Assembly (NCBI GenBank): GCA_004794655.1
Contig: SMMW01000065.1
Coordinates: forward strand, 62,001 to 126,000
Direction of reading: 5' to 3'
DNA length: 64,000 bases
Origin: Marisa cornuarietis
Taxonomy: Eukaryota; Mollusca; Gastropoda; Architaenioglossa; Ampullariidae
In this document: piece by piece, positions 13,741 to 22,700 of the stretch
Layout of the letters: each line of letters starts with the position of its first letter
Numbering within the stretch: position 1 is the first letter of the stretch
Made by a program: the position numbers and the translations under genes
Notes under the pieces: model-generated
The model's input: the letters and a program-made list of their open reading frames with translations, nothing else
Told to the model about the DNA's origin: nothing
The model's database searches: none

Positions 13741-16700
13741 TCTCTTGCCGCATACCTGATAGCTAAATTTATAAAAGGACAATACTTAAAGCAGTATGAC
13801 ATGCATATAGCTGTATGGAATGAATGGTATTCACAAATGCAGACTACTACACCAGTTTATATTTCATAGCAGAATACACATGTGAAAAACCGTCAGAGAA
13901 GCAGCAGCAGCAGTCCCACTGAAGAACAGTAGAAGTGTAAAATGCTACATGCGGGGGACAAACTACGTTTACCAAACACATATTGAATCTCATAGGAAGA
14001 AGTCCTGTCAAGAAATATAGAGCTTCCTTACATTTTTCGTACAATTTGAAAGCTAAAAGGAAGTCTTCAATACACGACAAGGCCCCTTATGTAGCCGTTT
14101 CTTTTGGCAATACGCCGGGTAGCATGAGACACGATTATATTAGCTAGGCCCTCATTTGGAACCGATGGGTAACCGAGTATCGAAAAGTCGCTCTCGAATT
14201 TCCACTCTAGCCCTGCAGCCTTGAAATCAACCAGGTGAATAAGAATTGTCATATACGCGGACTGCATGCATATTTTCGCAAAAAATAGCTGTTTTGAATA
14301 CGACAGGCATCTTGAATAGTCTGATAAAGTACAGAATAGCTATGTAATTATAGCTGAATCATTTTGTCCACTACCGTCATGAATAAAATGAATGCTGTCA
14401 CGTCATAATTTGGTTTAGCTGGTGTCTTGCTAGTGATGGCAAGTTTTGTTGTAACAAATATTGTCACCTGCACTCTACAGTGCCTTTCAGACGAGTCAGT
14501 AACTATTAAAACAACAACCACAATTTGAATTTAAAGACAAATATAATTGAAAAGCAGAATTAATAATTAACTAACACAAACAAATCTAAATTCAAAACAG
14601 CACCTAAACACAGTCAAAAATTCAATGTTCACCCTTAGTTCCTTCAAACTCAATATTCCCTTCACTCACGAAGGTGCAGTCCTCCACTCCTGAAGGCGCA
14701 GTCCTCCCAAACACAGTCTTCAGAAAAGAAAAGAAAAACCCAACACAAATCACACATCACAGTCTCCGGTCCTGGTGATGTCTCTTCCGAATCAGGCACC
14801 TCCCAGTCCCGACAGCCAACGAATGCACAGTTGATTGTCCAGATGAACAAATAAAAAAATTAAATAAAAGAAATAATTAACCTAGACAGAAAATAACCAT
14901 ATTTAACCCACAATATATCAATATCTAAATATTTCCCTCCCCCACAACAATAACATACATTCATCTATTTATCTCATACAAAAATTATATTAATCACTCT
15001 CTCCAACTCCACCATTTAAAGACAGTAAGTAACATAGACATACACTCACCTCAACAGGTTTAAATGTCAAATTTTACTCAAGTCTGGTCAAGACTTGCTA
15101 AATAAACACAAGTCTGGTCAGGACTTGGTACATAAAGTCTGGTCAAGACTTTCTCAACGCCCGAGGAGACCGTCAAGTTTCCCCGCTCCCGTCAAGGAGA
15201 ACCAGCATACGAATAAAATCAAAGTACACCAAAACACTCTTCTCATTCTTTCCATCCCATCTTCTCAACAACACTTAATTAAACTGTCAGCCATCCCAGG
15301 ACTCGCACGCTGACACACACGCCGATCACTAACCTTCCACACCTTCCCCCCTCCTTCCCCATTTCCCATCCCTTTCTCAGTTTAAAAAAAACAGGTTTGT
15401 GACAAATATATAGTACCCGAGTTGGCTATAATGCAAATGTTAATCTTTAACCTCAGTTGCTATTCTTCTAGTTACCTTCTAGCCGCAGTTGCGTGGTTTT
15501 TATTGTGCTATGTGCGCACCTCCTTTATTCGTTCGATACGGAATCCATTTTAAACTCCGTCAGTAAGAAAATTTCGACGAGGATCGCCTTCAAGTTCGCG
15601 CGTGAACACAAGAGTCGATATTAATCTATAACGCCACAAGAAAGATTCTCTATATGGCAGTGTACTAGATTTTATTTTTTTCAAGGCACTGTAGTCAGGT
15701 GAGAGAAGATGCTTCCCTACCGAAACTGCACCAGTACTTATTGTCACATTGCAATATCGACTGCCATGTTCACCGAGCTTTGCCTTTTAGGTCGATAGTC
15801 TTTGAGTAGGGCTCCCAGCAGATCGTTATTAATCTGTAGGATTGCCTGATGTGTAAAATCGCTGCAAAAATAAGTAAATCGGGGATTAGGAGGGGCATTT
15901 TCACCTCTCCTTTTTCAGCCATAAGACTTTCATTGCCAAAAGACGTGATTAATTTTATCAAATTACCTCTTTATGATGACTGTTTTGCACTTGCAGATGG
16001 ACCAAATAATGTGGAAGCTGTAGTACTCAGCCCTCAACCGTTTGAAACAAATGGATCACAGGAAATACGCCTGAACTGCTCAGTGTCTGGGTACAACCCA
16101 CCTGTCAACGTCACCTGGGTCAGATCACGTGACCAGAGTGTAATATGTAACAGTCCGCTGTGTGTGTTCACTCCCAAGCCTCCAGGCGATGACGGACTTC
16201 AGCTTGAATGTCAGGCCAGGAACCCTTTCACAAAGAGAACAAATTCAAGTAGCGTGACAATCACACTTAACTGTGAGCGCACTTCAAAATTATAAATAAG
16301 GTCTAAATTGTATTACATTTTTTTCTCAAACTGTAAAAACGGATAAACTTGAAATACTTAGCTTTGAAGAAATAACAATTCGATAACAGCTCGATAACAA
16401 TTGTCTAACAACATATTTCCTCTTTCATTTCCATCTTATAAAAATACAAATGCTTGTTCAAGGAAAACTTTTTTCTTCATAAATTAATTAAATCTTCATT
16501 GTGACTTTTTAAATTAATAAGACATAGGTTGTTAAATACTTTTAGTCTTCTACATGTCTTTGGTCCTCCTGAAGTAGAATGACAGCTGATAATGCAGGTG
16601 AAGATTTATAGTGTTGCGTGGTATCTATCGGTACTAGAAGAAAAACAATGGAAATTAGACCAAAAAGGTGTAAATAAATACATTTGTCGAAGAAAAACTT

Positions 16701-19700
16701 GATCGCACGAAAGAATGACATGTAGTAAGCTAACACTATATTGGCGTTTCCCATGGTATACCTTTTGGTGTTTTTTTCTTATCCTTTTTCGTATCTTTGC
16801 TCATGAATTGTTATCGATTTTTTTCTGCCATCTGTTCATCTGCAATTTTATTTCGCCGCCTACCGTTAGAGATTGTATTTATGCCATCTCCGGACACTTG
16901 CTACATTTTCCAGCCTTAGGTTTTGCATCTCCTTGTGTAAAGAGCGTATTTTGTAACACATTTAACAATCATCGATATGTGCAGCCCATGTGCTGTGTAC
17001 TTGTCTCCGACACCATTTGGACTTTCATCTTCAATTGTCTTGTGTTCTTCACATTATACAACACCCTATGTAGACTCCGCCTTGCCATGACTTGTTAGCC
17101 AATCGCGGCTGTGTTTTTGCTGACTGTCGGTGTTTTTGGACTGTGATGAATCTCTGTTAATGATTATTCTCTAGAATACTTTTGATGTGTTAAAGCTCAG
17201 TGAGCTCACCCGTCGGTCTTGGGATATGGCGCTGTATAAGTAATCTTCTGATAGATGCTTAAATTTACTTGTGTTTTCTGCAGATCCTCCAACTTCATTG
17301 CCGGTAATTACTGCAAATCCCGATTTTCCCGACACCCAGCCTGTCTATGAAGGGGACAACATAACATTGAGGTGTACAGTCAATGGGGGAAAACCTGTCA
17401 ATGCGACTGTTATTACGTTTACCTGCCCCAACAAGATTGACATGGTTGACAGCAGCTTGAACTCATCCAGCATGACAAGCAGCTTGACTTTTCTTCCAGT
17501 CTCTTCTTACAACCATGGCCGTTGTACTTGCAATGCTAAGTGGAGAAAGTTTGATCTGTATAATGATTCAGTCACCTGGAATATGAATGTCTACAGTGAG
17601 TAATGTTTGTATCTGTTTTGCATGCCTATATGTATTATTCTGTACACTACTGTGCTAATTTCTAGTAAAATAGGGGCTAGCTCAAAGATGGGCAAAGTTT
17701 TCTTTCTGTGGACTGGTCTCAAAAATGCGTTGGGCTCGTAAGATGCCAAGAAACCCACGCCAACTGACTACACAAAAAACCTAGTAAAATGTGATGAGAT
17801 ATTACTTACACAATAGTGTTCATTTACCGAATTGTATGTGAAAATGAAGCCGTTTGAATTCTCTCACGTCTCTGACTGAGTTGCCGATGTGGCGATTCTG
17901 AAACATATGATTACTTATCGATTTGAAGAACTGGACAACGTTTTGGAGACTGAATCCTTCAACATTATGTTACACTGTAAATCGGTAAGCTCACGTCGCA
18001 GACTAAATGGCGCACATTTCATGGTAAACGGATTTTACAAGACTTTAAAATTACTTTCCAATTTCCTGAAGTCCCCGAAACTTGTGCATCTAGTCCAGAG
18101 GTGAGCAAAGTATGATCAGCGGAGGTCTTAGGACCGCTGTTTTGCCAAAATGTGTGTACTTGTTTTCTCTCTTTTTTATTTATTAACGGGGCCATGATTT
18201 AATTATCAAATACGACTGTGTGTTATAAATCAGAGGTACGTAACATTTCAACACATGTCTGCGTCGTTAGATAGCAATGACGACAAGCGCCTTTAAAACC
18301 CGTTATCGACCAGCGTGCTTTTTAGGGGGCAGTTATATACAGGTTCTTTCATCTGAAGTCCTCCCAGTGTCATATTTAGAGGACAGCCTGTATATGCACA
18401 CACAAAAATAAAAATAGCACTAACTTGTGTGTGTGTATGTGTGTGTTATGTGGACTCAAAATAACAAAACTTTTACAATGGAAACAAAATTACTCACAAA
18501 ATAATTTAGGATTTAGAAAAAATTGAGCGGTAACATGCGCTTATTATTACTAATGTTTTTATTTCAACATCCTCTGACCGCCGTTTACCAATGTTGTTAC
18601 CGCGTTGCAGGCTTAGCATGTTTAGGGTTTCACCTGTAAACTAGTTCAGTCGTTCATTGTTTGCTTTTGCAAAAGATTGCGTGTTTTGTGCTGTAAGATA
18701 GTACTATGATGAGTAACATTTAAACAGGATAGGGAGTGTTGAAATACATCAACGAAGTAAACAACGCAGCACTTAGCCTTAAATATTTGGGGTATTGCAA
18801 GTTTTGAAAGTTTTTAAAGAGGCAAGAGTGAACTGTCACTCCATTTAGTAAAGGAGTTCAAGGAGCAACAAAATATTTTACCTTACAAAACAGAAAAAAA
18901 CAAACGCGAGTTTTATTGTGGCATAGCGGATTCAGCGTCAACTACCGTTCAAGGTGCTTTGACGGATGGTCTTCAACAAGGGTCACATGGCCAAAGAAGA
19001 CCAGCTTACATCGCTTGACTGTTGGTGGTAGATGTTTCCTATGAGTGTGGCAATCTTTTTTTTTACAAAGAAGTTAAGATTCATACATGAATGTTCCCTA
19101 TGTTGTCTCCATGTGTTTCAGCCCCGCCGTCTGCTCCAATTATTTTTCAAATCCCTGACACAACAGGTGGCGCTTTATATCCTTTCATGGCGGGTTCCTC
19201 TGGTACTCTGGGTTGTCAGAGCAATCAGACAGGTCGACCGGAAGCTACCTACTCCTGGCCTGTTGCTGCTTCTGGTCTCCCTTCAAGGAGTAACTTGACG
19301 TTCTACAGTCTGTCGAGAGAGGATAACGGGAAAACACTAAAGTGCAGGGCCAACAACTCTTACACAAACAACCGACAGCCAGTTAATGACGCTACTTTTG
19401 TCCTACAGGTTTACTGTAAGTATATTCTCGTTTATAATATTGAGAAGGTACCGTTGTATTTGGTGTGTGAGTGCGAGCGTAAATGAAGAGGCGAGGGGAA
19501 AACCCACACAAGACTCATATTATATTACCCTCATCCCTTTCTCATAACACTTACCTGTTCGATTGTGGGAAATGGAAAATTCTAACAATCTGTAAATTGA
19601 CTAGATAATCTTTCATTTATAGCTAATGCATACTTTTAAAAGCAAAGGAGGCTAGGTGAAGAGTTTAACGCCAAGGAACGGTGAAGAAGTCTCCTAACCT

Positions 19701-22700
19701 TGCAGCAGAAGAGAACACCTGGGTGTTTTACTAGCAATCCAGTGTACCGTAGTCGGTAGGCGAACCAGCAAAGTGGTATTCGTTTGGCGACTGTGAGCGC
19801 CTTAGTTCATCTCCACAAGTGTAGGACCCGCGTCGCAAAAAATACTGGGAAGGATGAACGAAATTACAGCTGTAAGATGGTGTAACGACTTCCAGAGTAA
19901 AGTGAACGTTGTTACAAATAATACAGAAACTACATAATTTATGTTAATGACACAGAGGAGCTTCCAAGAGTTCTCAGAGACAGGAACAAAAATCGTCAAT
20001 AACAAGATATGTGACTACCCAAAATAGCTATTAAATTAGAATACGATATTTTCTTTAAGTGATTGTAAGGCAGCATGCACCCTAGTAGCCACTGGGCAAT
20101 TCTTCATACCCGTTCTCGAACTGATGTGTCAATTGTGATGAGTATTGCAAAGGTGGTGGGGAAAGTAAAAGACTTATCTCACAAATCAATAACAATGTGA
20201 CAAAAGGTACTTCATTGACGCTTGTAATATCGTATTTATTATTCAGAGGTTACAAAGAGAATGACAGAGATAGTGTTTTTGTTCTTGTTTTGTTTAATTA
20301 AAATAGCTAAAACCAGGTATAGGAATACACACGATGTTTTATCCTTCAGACTATATTGTCAGTATCAATCGCTTTGTACTTCCACGGATGGAAAAGATGA
20401 TAGGGGAGTATTAATTTGTTTACACCAAGGCATTTGTAAAAAGGTAGCTGTACATTTGTTTGACTAGTTTCTTTTCTTTTCGTTTCTGTTTAGATGAGCC
20501 TCTAATCAGCTTTAAACCCTTCTCAGATGGAATTAGATGTGCAGAAGTCTCTAGTGTCCAGACGCATTGCATTGTTGCTGAGGGACAGAAGGTTCATATC
20601 AAATGTACAGCTGACAGCAATCCAGGGCCCGTCTCATTCCACTGGAGGAATCCAAGCAAATACGTTTACTCTAACGCCAGTGAGCTGGTGATCCCTTCAA
20701 CTAATCACACCGTCCACAACGGTGACTACAACTGTACAGTAATCACAAAACAAGTAGACACGGACAGTCGCCTGCCTCTAATGTCATCTGCCATACTGAC
20801 TGTTGTTGTTGGCTGTAAGTATAGAGCTGAGGGGCTTTGTTGTTTAGGGATTATTTCACTTAAATTCAGAGTTAAAGTTTCTGATTTGAGTCTCGCTGAG
20901 ACATTTGAGTGAAAGATTAAGAAGGTTAAAGGTAGGGTTAGACTTTACTTCAACCTTCCGTGCTCTGGGTAGAGTCATCCGTTTCTGTTCACTTTGCTAT
21001 GAATACTAACCATGAAACCATTTAGTTCTACTATGAAAGTCTATAGTTAAATAATAGACGAATTTCATGACCCTACCTATAATGACCATACCCACAGTTT
21101 TACAATTACATGACTGGCAGTATATCTGTTCATGTCTTGCAGACTCACCGAGTGTGCTTGCCTTTAGCATAAACAACATGGAAGCCATGTCTGTGAATAT
21201 TCCGGACAAATCCCGTGTGGACATGAAGTGTCTTTGTAGCAGTAGACCAATTCCAAGCATTAGACTCATAAATGCAGCAGACCCCGAACAGTTTCTAAAC
21301 CAGAGTCTGCCTACAGGCGACATCTTTGTCGATGAACAGACACGCGAGCTCCTATTTACCATTGATCAAGTTCCGTGTGAAGCCTCGGGATTCTACAGAT
21401 GCGATGCCAACAACAGTTTTGGACAAGACAGCCAGAGCCGCATTTTACTTGTGTCATGTAAGTTTTATTAGCATATAATAAAACTTTGTATTATCCAGCT
21501 CAAAAAATGGGCGGATGTCTGTATTAAAGGCTATGGAATTATAGACGAGGAAGAACTGCATAGTGAATAGTGCTACAATCACTAAAATCTTATTATTTAT
21601 GATGTTAGAATGTAACCATGGGCCATGTAAACATATTATATCTGAACAGAAGTTGTATCATCTCAGTTATGAGAAGGAGATGTCTTGTCCAGTAGCGTAG
21701 GGTTTCAGTGGCGTTTTGTCTCTTATTCTATATAAGGCAAATATTTTCATAGCAGAAAAAGCTGTAAGTGATTTATTTGAATAATTTTAAGAGCTAATGT
21801 TACACACAAAAACAACGAAATATCATCAGGTGCTCCAAGGAACACATTTAGTGATGGACAGCCTCTCATTCTCAGTGCGACGAACGGCAGAGGAGAGCTC
21901 CGAGTTCGAATGACGGCCTACCCCACGCCTGTGATGAGGTTTTTGACATATCTAGAAGTAAATGAGACATCCAGTGGACATCCCGTGAAAGAAAATATTA
22001 TTTTAGTCGAATATTCTAGTAGCTTCATGGCTCCTGCTGCAGTCATCTGCAGTATCAGCGTTATCAACGTGACACAAAAGGAGGAAGGCTTCTACAGAAT
22101 TGTTTTCAGCAACAGCTTTGGAGAATTGTCCTTCACTTTCTTTGTCAAACGTAAGCACATTTTCTGCATAGTGTCAAGGTCCCTCATCTCATGTAGCACA
22201 ACACAGAAACTGATAACATTTGTGTGTACTTAGAAGATAAATGCGTCTAAAGATTAGTAATTTCCAGAGACATTCATCTTCAGAAAATGCCTGCTTTTGG
22301 AAAATGCTCTAAAGAAAGTAAAAATGATGCCATGTGAACGATAAACTATAGTAGAAGTTATGTTTTTGAATGAAGTAATAAAAACTCAAAGTATAATAAA
22401 CTTCAAGTGTTTTAAAATTTCGGTAGAACTACCGATTGCTTGTATATGCATTATCCGAATTGAAACTAGACATAGCGTTCCAACGATTTCCATGTATGCT
22501 AACGCATATTCACAGGAGTAAGTTTAAATATATGCCTGGATTTTCTTACAGTCATGTTCAAAATCTCATTACTTTCAGGCAATGATTGCAACCAATCCTT
22601 CGTATGAGAATAATGGTATGTTTACAGAAGTTATTTTAGACGATGATGATCAAACTAAGCCAGACGGGAATGTCGTTGCTGTCGCCGTGCTGGCTGTGCT

